From Darwinibacter acetoxidans_A (GTDB lineage Bacteria > Bacillota > Limnochordia > Darwinibacteriales > Darwinibacteriaceae), in contig JBHGWS010000004.1 of the NCBI GenBank assembly GCA_041936745.1, forward strand, positions 1 to 30,033: DNA of 30,033 nucleotides. The letters run 5' to 3'. The notes below the pieces were generated by a model that was not told the origin of the DNA, did no database searches, and worked only from the letters and a program-made list of their open reading frames with translations. This document shows, piece by piece, positions 7,934 through 14,584 of the stretch. Position numbers and translations under genes: made by a program. Positions within the stretch are counted from its first letter, which is position 1, and each line of letters begins with the position of its first letter.

Positions 7934-8326
7934 ATGCGCGCTTTAAACAGCAAGAACAACAAAGGGGCCGCTGCCTTCAACGTTACGGCCGCGGTACAAG
8001 GCCTGTTTTTCACTGTTCTTTTAGTGATCTTAATTTCGCTCGTTTTAGCAGTGATGGTTTCATTTTTTGATTGGGAGAGCAGTACGAAAATCCTTAACGT
8101 TTTAGCCCACTCCGCGGTCATTGGCGGCGCCATTTGGGCGGGGAACCGCTGCGGGAAAAAAGCCTGGCTGCATGGAGTCGCGGTGGGGGTAATGGCCTTT
8201 TTATTATTCAACTGGATCGGTGAGCGGCAGGGTATCTTCCTAACCTGGCTGTGGTGGAAACGCCTTCTGCGCATGGGTTTTGTTGCCATGCTGGGAGGAA
8301 TCTTGGGCGGGCTGCCCAATAATTAA
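7934..8326 (+). CDS. TIGR04086-type small membrane protein
   Basis: 130-residue integral membrane protein without a known activity. Four hydrophobic segments lie at about 17-44, 53-71, 78-95 and 111-128. The shape fits the TIGR04086/DUF3792 family (YrzE-like) of Firmicutes: a first long helix, a GG-x-x-AG turn (GGAIWAG, 64-70), then WLHG (78-81) opening helix three, and a final GGILGG. I use the ATG at 7934 because AAAGGGG is well placed for it; an upstream GTG at 7925 lies inside that SD. It follows the EF-G terminator and is transcribed alone or with the next gene, about 80 bases on. Family assignment is from memory of the pattern. Confidence 0.75.
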   Translation: MRALNSKNNKGAAAFNVTAAVQGLFFTVLLVILISLVLAVMVSFFDWESSTKILNVLAHSAVIGGAIWAGNRCGKKAWLHGVAVGVMAFLLFNWIGERQGIFLTWLWWKRLLRMGFVAMLGGILGGLPNN

Positions 8327-8406
8327 CAGTAAGCGGGTGCCGAAAGTGTACCTGCGCGAAATTTCTGCCTAATTGTGGGACAAGCAGTCTAAAGAAAGGG
8401 GAAACA

Positions 8407-9144
8407 ATGAATAAGCACGAAATGCTGCGGGAGTTTATGAAGTCCGCTTTTATGGGAGAAACGGATTCGGATCAGGCGAAAGAGCTGCCTCAACCGCCTC
8501 TGCAAAAACCTTTTTCAAAGAAAGCTGCAATCATTGAACTTCCGAAGCCGGATCCGGCTTTGATTGTGAAAGATGTTTTCAGCTGCATTTTCGAGAGAAA
8601 AAGTGAGAGAGATTATACGGAGGAGGCACTGAGCCTGGCTGAGTTGTCTTTTCTTTTAGGAGCGACGCAAGGTGTAAAAGAGATCAAAGGGGATCATTAC
8701 GCGACGATCAGGCCCGTCGCTTCCGCCGGGGCTAGGCATCCTTTTGAAACTTATCTAGCAGTGCAGAATGTCCAAGGGCTTAAGCCCGGCCTGTACCGCT
8801 ATCTGGCTTTGGAGCATCAACTCCTTCTGCTCTATCACGATGATCGTTTGGCTGTAAAGATGATTAGGGGTACCCGGGGGCAGGATTTTGTAGGGACAGC
8901 GGCCGTCACCTTTATTTGGTCCTGCGTGCCTTACAGAGGCGAATGGCGCTATGCGGACCGCTCTCATAAGGTAATGCTCATCGATGCGGGCCACGTCTGC
9001 CACGCCCTTTATATTGCCTGTACGGCATTGGGGTTAGGCAACTGCGCAGTCGGCGCTTACGATCAAAAGTTAATGGATCAGCTGATCGAAGTGGACGGCG
9101 AAGACGAATTCACGGTCTATTTATCCCCCGTAGGTAAAATATAG
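8407..9144 (+). CDS. SagB/ThcOx-family nitroreductase-like flavoprotein
   Basis: 245-residue FMN-dependent oxidoreductase of the nitroreductase superfamily, closest to SagB-type dehydrogenases. Around residues 62-70 is FERKSERDY, the usual RxS-x-R flavin-contact region. PVASAGARHPFE (103-114) is the SagB-like signature, and GLGNCAVGAYD (near 213-223) is the C-terminal flavin motif. A ~50-residue N-terminal extension is Pro/Lys-rich. SagB proper makes azoles in peptide toxins with a cyclodehydratase; no such gene or precursor is seen here, so this is probably a stand-alone member with an unknown substrate. SD AAAGGGG before the ATG. The GrpB gene follows after 19 bases and is probably co-transcribed. 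Confidence 0.85.
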   Translation: MNKHEMLREFMKSAFMGETDSDQAKELPQPPLQKPFSKKAAIIELPKPDPALIVKDVFSCIFERKSERDYTEEALSLAELSFLLGATQGVKEIKGDHYATIRPVASAGARHPFETYLAVQNVQGLKPGLYRYLALEHQLLLLYHDDRLAVKMIRGTRGQDFVGTAAVTFIWSCVPYRGEWRYADRSHKVMLIDAGHVCHALYIACTALGLGNCAVGAYDQKLMDQLIEVDGEDEFTVYLSPVGKI

Positions 9145-9163
9145 TCGGGGGGAGTTTGGCGAA

Positions 9164-9688
9164 ATGAATAATATCCCGGTTATCGTCCAAGAGTACTCGC
9201 CTCTTTGGGAAGAGCAGTTTAAAGCGGAGGCGAAAGTTATTGAATCAATTCTGGGCAGGCGGCTGGTGGGCATCCATCATATCGGCAGTACCGCGGTGAA
9301 GGGCCTTTGGGCTAAGCCGATTATTGATATCATGCCTGTTGTGCGAAGTATCGCAACTGTAGATGAGTGCAGTGAAGCTTTTGCAAATGCGGGTTATGAA
9401 GCCCTGGGCGAATTCGGTATCTCGGGCCGGCGCTATTTCCGGAAAGGCCCCAAAAAGCGTACTCATCAGGTCCACATATTTGAGGAAAGCAATTTACCGG
9501 CAGTCAGGCGCCACCTGGCCGTCAGAGACTACCTGCGCGCCCACAAAGAAGCTGCCGAGGAATACGGTGCCTTGAAACGAAAATTGGCCCGCAAGTTTCC
9601 CGCAGACATACAAAGTTATATGGCGGGCAAGGATGCATTCGTCAAAGATTTGGAAAAAAAGGCGTTGAGTTGGTATTTAGGCACTTAG
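9164..9688 (+). CDS. GrpB/UPF0157 family nucleotidyltransferase-fold protein
   Basis: 174-residue protein with the family's N-terminal VQEYSPLWEEQF, the HHIGSTAV motif (38-45) and AKPIIDI (50-56). The GS and Asp residues correspond to the active-site pattern of the nucleotidyltransferase fold. The later KRTHQVHIF strand and the YLRAHKEAAEEYGALK helix are also typical. The substrate is unknown for most of the family. It lies 19 bases after the SagB-like gene, and the promoter for the next gene overlaps its stop codon, so it ends a two-gene unit. Confidence 0.9.
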   Translation: MNNIPVIVQEYSPLWEEQFKAEAKVIESILGRRLVGIHHIGSTAVKGLWAKPIIDIMPVVRSIATVDECSEAFANAGYEALGEFGISGRRYFRKGPKKRTHQVHIFEESNLPAVRRHLAVRDYLRAHKEAAEEYGALKRKLARKFPADIQSYMAGKDAFVKDLEKKALSWYLGT

Positions 9689-9689
9689 G

Positions 9690-9717
9690 TTACTTCAACC
9701 GCAAGTTATGATACAAT
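9690..9717 (+). promoter_or_regulatory. Promoter of the MarR gene
   Basis: TTACTT (9690-9695), 16 bases, TACAAT (9712-9717), with TG at 9709-9710. It begins right after the preceding stop codon. Confidence 0.55.
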
Positions 9718-9750
9718 AAAACAGAAAACAGTTGGAAGGGAAGGATTCCC

Positions 9751-10218
9751 TTGAAAAGGTGTCCTGATTATTATCTAGGCCGGTGGTTTTCCATTTTACA
9801 CCGCCTCTCAATGCGCCATATCACCGCAGATTTAAAGCAATTCGGCATTGGCAGTGGGCAGATTATGTTTCTTTTGGAACTCTATTATTCCGATGGGGTG
9901 CGCCAAGAGGATCTTTCTACGCTCTTGAATATCGATCGGGCCAACACCACGCGGGCTGTTACCAAGCTGGAAGAGGAAGGCTACGCCGTACGCAAGTTGG
10001 ACGAAGAAGATGGGCGTGCTTACCGCATTTATCTCACCCCGAAGGCCCAGGCCGTTAAAGGGGAGCTTTTTGCCCTGCTGGGGGACTGGGAGGACAAACT
10101 CATGGCTGCTTTGACAACAGCCGAACAAGAAGTTTTCATTGAGCTTTTGAAGAAAGTCGGCCAATCCGTCTGCGAGCACGATCGCTGCGCCCTGTGCGAT
10201 TTAGAAAAACTTTCTTGA
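9751..10218 (+). CDS. MarR-family regulator with C-terminal cysteine cluster
   Basis: 155-residue winged-helix repressor type. The recognition helix region reads LLNIDRANTTRAVTKLE (59-75) and the wing is DEEDGRAYRIYLT (84-96), as in MarR proteins. TTG start after AAGGGAAGG. The C-terminus carries CEHDRCALC (Cys141, 146, 149), and Cys4 is near the N-terminus; ordinary MarR proteins lack such a tail. This suggests redox or metal sensing, which is inference. A promoter stands directly upstream, so self-regulation is possible, and the T-box promoter overlaps its stop codon. Its targets are not evident from the neighbours. Confidence 0.9.
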   Translation: MKRCPDYYLGRWFSILHRLSMRHITADLKQFGIGSGQIMFLLELYYSDGVRQEDLSTLLNIDRANTTRAVTKLEEEGYAVRKLDEEDGRAYRIYLTPKAQAVKGELFALLGDWEDKLMAALTTAEQEVFIELLKKVGQSVCEHDRCALCDLEKLS

Positions 10219-10243
10219 CAGCTGCCTTGAGATGTGCTTTAAT
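10215..10243 (+). promoter_or_regulatory. Promoter of the T-box / AspRS unit
   Basis: A perfect TTGACA (10215-10220), 17 bases, then TTTAAT (10238-10243) with TG at 10235-10236. The -35 contains the stop codon of the MarR gene. Start expected near 10250, just before T-box stem I. Confidence 0.75.
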
Positions 10244-10463
10244 TGATTGTAATTAAAAACGAACAGCGATGAAGAGAAGAAGTACATTAAAATGTTTTTT
10301 TAAAGCGAACCGGGGAGGGTGAAAGCCCGGGAAAAACTTTTTTTGGAAAGAACACCTCGAAGCTGCCTTCTGATCAAAAGGATGTGCCGGTTCCCGCCGT
10401 TAGCCGGGTTAAAGAATACTCCTGCTGTGTTGTGGAGTTTCAAATTGGGTGGTACCGCGAACC

Positions 10464-10490
10464 AACTCGCCCCAGTGAGGCGGGTTTTTT
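10464..10490 (+). terminator. T-box terminator 1
   Basis: AACTCGCC (10464-10471) pairs with GGCGGGTT (10479-10486), including one G-T pair, followed by a T run to 10490. It shares the CGCC segment with antiterminator 1, so the two folds exclude each other. Confidence 0.85.
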
Positions 10491-10531
10491 GTCAGCAGGA
10501 TAAAAATTAGGGTGGCACCGCGTCCTAAACG

Positions 10532-10567
10532 CCCCTAGCCGGGTTCGGCTGGGGGTAATATTTTTTT
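10532..10567 (+). terminator. T-box terminator 2
   Basis: CCCCTAGCCG (10532-10541) pairs with CGGCTGGGGG (10546-10555), one wobble pair, loop GGTT, then TAATA and seven T. It shares CCCTA with antiterminator 2. Confidence 0.88.
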
Positions 10568-10582
10568 AGAGGAGAAATTGCA

Positions 10583-11866
10583 ATGAAAAGAGTTATGGCA
10601 AACGAGGTTGCCAGCTATCTGGGTGAAGAAATTGTGCTGAAAGGGTGGGTTTACCGCCTGCGCAGGCTCAGCAGAGTAAATTTTATTATTCTAAGGGATC
10701 GCACAGGTTCAATTCAAGTGAGTGCTGAGCCGTCCCTACTTGAAAACCTGGGCCTTTCCTTGGAAAGCGTTGTGGCGGTTCAAGGCCGAGTTGTCGCGGA
10801 CGAACGGGCCCCGGGCGGTTTCGAAGTGGCGGCGGAAAAAATCGAGGTAATCTCAGCGGCGAAAAATTTGCCTCTTAACATTAACGCACCAAAACTGCAG
10901 GCGGGGTTAGAGGCGATTTTAAATGAGCGCGTTTTAAGCCTGCGCCACAGTCAAATCAACCCCATCTTTAAAATTCAGGCAGCGTTGGCCCGGGGGTTTC
11001 AAAAATTTTTGGACAAAGAGGGCTTTCTGCAGGTGTTTACGCCTAAAATTGTAGCCAGCGGCACCGAAGGTGGCACGGAACTTTTTACCCTGCAGTATTT
11101 TGAAAAAGAGGCTTATTTAGCCCAAAGCCCCCAGTTTTACAAACAGATGTTGGTCGGTGCCGGTTATGAGCGGGTCTATGAAATCGGCCAGGTTTACCGA
11201 GCGGAAAAGCACGCAACCGCAAGGCACCTTAACGAATATGTGAGCTTGGATTTAGAAATGGGCTTTATTGAAAACGAGCGGGAAATAATGACGCTGCAGA
11301 ACCGCCTTTTGGCAGCCATGTTCTCCCACGTCAAAAAAAGCTGCGGAGCGGAACTGGAGGCCTTAGGGCTGACGCTGCCTCCGGTGCCCCAAATACCGCG
11401 GGTAACGCTGGCGGAGGCCTTGGAGATCTTAGAAGAAGAATACGGTAAAGTATTGGGGGAACCTGATTTGGATCCCGAGGCGGAGCGCCTTTTAAGCGGC
11501 TATTTCTTAAAACAAACCAAAAGCGAATTTGTCTTTGTGACTGATTACCCGCAAAGTAAACGGCCCATGTATACAATGCCAAAAGGTGAAGGTTTAACGG
11601 CAAGCTTCGATCTTTTGTTTAGGGGGCTGGAGATCACCACCGGGGGCCAACGCATTCACAGTTATGAGCTGTTAAAAGAAAACATGCGCCGCCAAGGTTT
11701 AAACCCTAAAACTTTCACCCCTTATTTAAAAATCTTTCAATGGGGAATGCCGCCGCACGGCGGCTTGGCGATCGGCTTAGAGCGTTTAACGGCGCAAATC
11801 ATTGGTTTAAAGAATATCCGCCAGGCCTCTTTGTTTCCCAGGGACCGCCACCGCCTCACACCGTAG
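10583..11866 (+). CDS. aspS: Aspartyl-tRNA synthetase, archaeal type (AspRS2), probably serving tRNA-Asn
   Basis: 427-residue class IIb synthetase. OB-fold anticodon domain (1-105), then the catalytic domain with TEGGTELF, AQSPQFYKQM, RAEKHATARHLNEY and the motif-3 end GMPPHGGLAIGLERLT, finishing FPRDRHRLTP. That ending and TEGGTELF mark AspRS, not AsnRS. Size and sequence are like the short archaeal-type AspRS2 found in Thermus and some clostridia, which lacks the large bacterial insertion. The anticodon-domain loop has APGGFEV (Pro77) and Tyr24 after GWV; Pro at this site is typical of non-discriminating enzymes, while discriminating ones have Trp and Lys at the two sites. The upstream T-box reads an Asn codon. 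Together this suggests it makes Asp-tRNA-Asn for conversion by GatCAB, which is not in the window. SD GAGGAG. Confidence 0.93.
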   Translation: MKRVMANEVASYLGEEIVLKGWVYRLRRLSRVNFIILRDRTGSIQVSAEPSLLENLGLSLESVVAVQGRVVADERAPGGFEVAAEKIEVISAAKNLPLNINAPKLQAGLEAILNERVLSLRHSQINPIFKIQAALARGFQKFLDKEGFLQVFTPKIVASGTEGGTELFTLQYFEKEAYLAQSPQFYKQMLVGAGYERVYEIGQVYRAEKHATARHLNEYVSLDLEMGFIENEREIMTLQNRLLAAMFSHVKKSCGAELEALGLTLPPVPQIPRVTLAEALEILEEEYGKVLGEPDLDPEAERLLSGYFLKQTKSEFVFVTDYPQSKRPMYTMPKGEGLTASFDLLFRGLEITTGGQRIHSYELLKENMRRQGLNPKTFTPYLKIFQWGMPPHGGLAIGLERLTAQIIGLKNIRQASLFPRDRHRLTP

Positions 11867-11943
11867 CCCTTTTGTGAAATGGGGAGGAATGGCGCTTTAA
11901 TTGGGGAATTAGTTAAATAATTCGTCTTGGGCGGGAGGCAAAA

Positions 11944-12852
11944 ATGATTATCAGTGTCAGCAGGCGTACAGATATACCCGCTTTCTATGCCGAATGGTTT
12001 GTAAGACGTTTACGGCAGGGGTTTGCCTATGTGCGCAACCCCATGAATTTCAGACAGGTCAGCAAAGTGATTTTAGATCCAAAAGCGGTTGACTGCTTTG
12101 TCTTTTGGACAAAAAATCCAAGGCCCCTGCTGCCCTACCTGCAGGAAATTCAAGATCGGGGCTATCCTTTCTATTTCCAATTTACGCTTACGCCCTACGA
12201 TGGGCTTATTGAAAAACGCCTGCCGCCGAAAGAAAAGCTTCTTGAAACTTTTCAAGCATTATCGCAAGCAGTTGGTGCCGCCCGGGTGATTTGGCGCTAC
12301 GATCCTATTTTCCTGTCACGTAAGATCACCTTAGAAGATCATTTTCAAAGTTTCACCTCGCTTGCCCAAAGCTTAGCGGGCTTTACCGAGCGCTGTGTAA
12401 TCAGTTTTTTTGATGTGTACCGGAAAATAAAGAGGCGGGCCGAAAAGAGCGGCCTGCGGGCTCCTAAAAAGGCCGAAATGATAATTTTGGGCCGTGAACT
12501 GGCTGCTGTGGCGTCTCAAAACGGCTTAGAAATGTTCACCTGCGCGGAAGGGATAGATTTAACCCGCTTTGGCATTAGAAAAGGCAAGTGCATTGATGAT
12601 GCCTTAATAGAAAAGATCAGCGGCATTTCTTTGACGGTGAAAAAGGATCCAAATCAAAGACCGCACTGCGGCTGCGTGCAGAGCGTTGATCTCGGCGCTT
12701 ATAATACGTGTCTGCATAACTGCCTCTATTGTTATGCCAATGGGAGCGAGCAGGCAGTACAAAGAAATACCGCGATGTATTCTGCCAAAGAGCCGATTTT
12801 GTGCAGCCGGGTATCCGAAGAAGATCAGATCACGACCAGAAAAGTTCGCTAA
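11944..12852 (+). CDS. DUF1848 protein with C-terminal cysteine cluster
   Basis: 302-residue protein of unknown function. The N-terminus SVSRRTDIPAFY (residues 4-15) and FWTKNPRPLLPYL (54-66) are hallmarks of DUF1848. The C-terminal part has HCGC (Cys242, 244) and CLHNCLYCYAN (Cys256, 260, 263), a C-x3-C-x2-C set like that of radical SAM enzymes, but at the opposite end of the protein. Metal or Fe-S binding is likely; the reaction is unknown. SD GGGAGG before the ATG. It sits 77 bases after AspRS with no terminator between, so read-through from the T-box unit is possible. The codons after Cys263 are less conserved, as is usual. Confidence 0.88.
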   Translation: MIISVSRRTDIPAFYAEWFVRRLRQGFAYVRNPMNFRQVSKVILDPKAVDCFVFWTKNPRPLLPYLQEIQDRGYPFYFQFTLTPYDGLIEKRLPPKEKLLETFQALSQAVGAARVIWRYDPIFLSRKITLEDHFQSFTSLAQSLAGFTERCVISFFDVYRKIKRRAEKSGLRAPKKAEMIILGRELAAVASQNGLEMFTCAEGIDLTRFGIRKGKCIDDALIEKISGISLTVKKDPNQRPHCGCVQSVDLGAYNTCLHNCLYCYANGSEQAVQRNTAMYSAKEPILCSRVSEEDQITTRKVR

Positions 12853-13003
12853 AGCTGGTCCGAAAAGAGAGTTTACGCCGCTGGAAGTGTTTTAAGTTTC
12901 TAAAACTGTACTTGCAAAAAGAAAGCGCTTGCTTTAACACCGGTTCGCTGTTTGCAGCCATGATTGTCGCTTTTGCTTTTCAGGTTGTGAAAGCGAGGGC
13001 GAA

Positions 13004-13177
13004 TTGGGCTTTGCAAAGGCTTTTCTCGCCGCCGCAGTGGGCTTACCGCTTATTCTGGGCCCGTTGTTGCCTGCCAACAAGGTATTTTTCGGAGAGCAGG
13101 AAGAGACGCGTTTGGAAGAGGATTTATGGCCGGGCGGAGAAGATCGCCTGCCAAGATTTAGAGGTTTTACATCTTAA
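13004..13177 (+). CDS. Possible small protein with one hydrophobic segment
   Basis: 57 codons from a TTG. The translation begins with a hydrophobic stretch (AKAFLAAAVGLPLILGPLLP at residues 4-23), then an acidic tail with EEDLWPGGEDRLPRF. The amino-acid mix looks more natural than the Arg/Trp/Cys-rich overlapping frame. The SD (GAGGG at 12995) is weak and close, and I recognise no family. It may be a real small membrane protein or the end of a decayed gene whose upstream part has a stop in this frame. Confidence 0.3.
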   Translation: MGFAKAFLAAAVGLPLILGPLLPANKVFFGEQEETRLEEDLWPGGEDRLPRFRGFTS

Positions 13178-13182
13178 GCGGG

Positions 13183-13317
13183 ATGAAATGGACAAAGAAA
13201 AAGACGGCACTTCATCACTTTGCTGAGGGGGCGAGTCTTGGCTTTGATTTAAAAAAAGGGCCGCGGAAAGCCGCAGTAGATTTAACCGCAGCGGTACTTA
13301 AGCCGCCTTACTTTTAA
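13183..13317 (+). CDS. Possible 44-residue basic small protein
   Basis: ATG start five bases after the previous small ORF; begins MKWTKKKTALHHF and ends VLKPPYF. The mix of residues is plausible for a small protein, but only AAGCGGG is available as SD and no family is recognised. Confidence 0.25.
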   Translation: MKWTKKKTALHHFAEGASLGFDLKKGPRKAAVDLTAAVLKPPYF

Positions 13318-13431
13318 TATTTTTCCTGATTTTCGGCAGTTTTCAATTTTTAAAAAAGCCCGGTCAAGTAATTCAATATAATTTTGATGCCGTTTGTGAG
13401 CCTTATTTACTTTTTTTCAACCGATCAAAGG

Positions 13432-13461
13432 TTACTTGCTAAAAGAGAGCGCCGCTATACT
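13432..13461 (+). promoter_or_regulatory. Candidate promoter of the gpsA-like unit
   Basis: TTACTT (13432-13437), 18 bases, TATACT (13456-13461). It gives a leader of about 120 bases that starts at the hairpin at 13471. Unlike most other promoters here it lacks the TG extension. Confidence 0.4.
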
Positions 13462-13470
13462 TTGATTGCA

Positions 13471-13496
13471 GGGGCGGGATTTTTCTTTGCCGCCCC
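13471..13496 (+). repeat. GC-rich hairpin in the gpsA-like leader
   Basis: GGGGCGG (13471-13477) pairs with CCGCCCC (13490-13496) around a T-rich 12-base loop. An outer pair GAGAGCG (13445-13451) and CGCTCTC (13505-13511) encloses it in the DNA. There is no T run directly after, so it is a weak terminator at best. Confidence 0.45.
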
Positions 13497-13590
13497 GGCA
13501 TTTTCGCTCTCGATAACAGTAAAGGGCTCTTAGGGGTACTCTGTTTTAGTAATTTTGCAAAAATGGAGATAAATTTGGGAGGAAAAGACT

Positions 13591-14550
13591 TTGAAGGTTT
13601 CTGTTTTAGGCTGCGGGCGCTGGGGAACATTTTTAGCCTGGTATTCCGCTTCTTTAGGCCACAAGGTGCTGTTATGGGGCAGGGAAGGCTCAACTAATTT
13701 AAAACGCCTGCAGGTGGAGGGGCAAAACGAGTATTTAAAACTGCCGGCCGCAGTCCGGTTGAGCAGTTCACTGGCGGATGCTTTAGCTTACGGTGACTGC
13801 ATAATTATATCGATCAGTGCGCAAAACCTGCGCGAATTTGCCCGGCGGATTAACGACTTAAAACCGCGGGGCAAAAGCTTCATTCTCTGTATGAAAGGCA
13901 TCGAAGCGGGCAGCGGGAAGCGTTTATCCCAGGTTTTTACGGAGGAAGTGGGCATTGCCTCCAATGTTGCTGTTTGGGTTGGTCCCGGCCATGTACAGGA
14001 TTTTGTGAAAGGCGTTCCCAACTGTATGGTGATCGGCTCAGAACATATCGAGTTGACGAAGAGAATCGCCGAGAAATTTGGCAGCGATCTGATCCGCTTT
14101 TATTACGGCCAGGATCTAATCGGCAATGAAATCGGCGCGGCTGCCAAAAACGTCATGGGCATAGCCGCGGGCATGCTGGACGGTTTAAATTACAGCAGCC
14201 TAAAAGGTGCCTTAATGGCGAGGGGTGCCAGAGAGGTCTCGCGTTTAGTACGGGCTATGGGCGGTAATGAATTAACCGCTTACGGGCTGAGCCATTTGGG
14301 CGATTACGAAGCGACTTTGTTTTCCCCGCACAGCCATAACCGGCGATTCGGCGAACAGTACATTAAAGGTGTGGAGTTTAAAAAGCTTGCCGAAGGTGTG
14401 CAGACAGTGAAAGCGCTGCGGCTGTTATCCAACCGGCACGAGGTGGAATTACCGATCAGCAACGCCATTTATTCCATCGTCTTCGAGAAGCAAGAGGCGC
14501 AAAAAGTGCTTTTGGATCTTTTTTTAAGGCCCATCAAGTTCGAATTTTAG
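13591..14550 (+). CDS. Divergent NAD(P)-dependent glycerol-3-phosphate dehydrogenase (GpsA-like)
   Basis: 319-residue protein of the GpsA family, which reduces dihydroxyacetone phosphate to glycerol-3-phosphate for phospholipids. Nucleotide-binding GCGRWGTFLA (8-17), catalytic-Lys region GAAAKNVMGIAAG, and FSPHSHNRRFGE match the substrate-binding end. It differs from normal GpsA: the GPSFA-type motif is GPGHVQDF and GLGDL is HLGDYEATL. TTG start after GGGAGG. It is followed by an exported peptidase and a C-N hydrolase, and it does not sit between plsY and spoIVA where gpsA is usually found. It may be the only gpsA, moved, or a paralogue with another job. Confidence 0.82.
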   Translation: MKVSVLGCGRWGTFLAWYSASLGHKVLLWGREGSTNLKRLQVEGQNEYLKLPAAVRLSSSLADALAYGDCIIISISAQNLREFARRINDLKPRGKSFILCMKGIEAGSGKRLSQVFTEEVGIASNVAVWVGPGHVQDFVKGVPNCMVIGSEHIELTKRIAEKFGSDLIRFYYGQDLIGNEIGAAAKNVMGIAAGMLDGLNYSSLKGALMARGAREVSRLVRAMGGNELTAYGLSHLGDYEATLFSPHSHNRRFGEQYIKGVEFKKLAEGVQTVKALRLLSNRHEVELPISNAIYSIVFEKQEAQKVLLDLFLRPIKFEF

Positions 14551-14584
14551 TTCTTGAGAACCGAAAGGAAAAAGAGGTGATGTT

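Larger units (their letters stand above)
10264..10567 (+). promoter_or_regulatory. T-box leader, Asn specifier, two antiterminator modules in series
   Basis: Stem I runs from CAGC (10264-10267) to GCTG (10362-10365), with GAG/CTC above it, a K-turn-like GATGAA/GAA, and an AGTA motif near 10281. The specifier position in the 3' side of the internal loop is AAC (10351-10353), an Asn codon. Module 1: T-box TGGGTGGTACCGCG (10446-10459) with antiterminator pairs TGGG/CCCA (10471-10474) and GCG/CGC (10468-10470). Module 2: T-box TAGGGTGGCACCGCG (10508-10522) with TAGGG/CCCTA (10533-10537) and GCG/CGC (10530-10532). Each module overlaps its own terminator. No second stem I fits between them. The tRNA-end-binding bulge is TGGT in module 1 and TGGC in module 2. 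Confidence 0.92.
12853..13590 (+). other. 738-base stretch with no firmly supported gene
   Basis: Between DUF1848 and the gpsA-like gene. It holds two weak small ORFs (13004-13177 and 13183-13317), an AT-rich part (13318-13430) in which I see nothing coding, a candidate promoter at 13432 and a GC hairpin at 13471-13496. No repeat, tRNA or mobile-element end is visible. It could be the remains of a decayed gene. Confidence 0.6.

Noticed and set aside
7741..8319. 192-codon minus-strand open frame
   Set aside because: It is antisense to the EF-G paralogue end and the TIGR04086 gene, crosses a terminator, and has a low-complexity shadow composition.
10319..10510. 63-codon open frame in the T-box leader
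   Set aside because: It runs through stem I and the first terminator of a well-supported RNA leader.
11881..11900. Three-codon ORF (Met-Ala-Leu-stop) before DUF1848
   Set aside because: The SD-like GGGGAGGA touches the ATG with no spacing, and no structured leader follows, unlike the ABC-F case.
12729..13226. 165-codon plus-strand open frame overlapping the end of DUF1848
   Set aside because: It starts inside the well-supported DUF1848 gene, has no SD, and its translation is rich in Arg, Trp and Cys as expected of a shadow frame.
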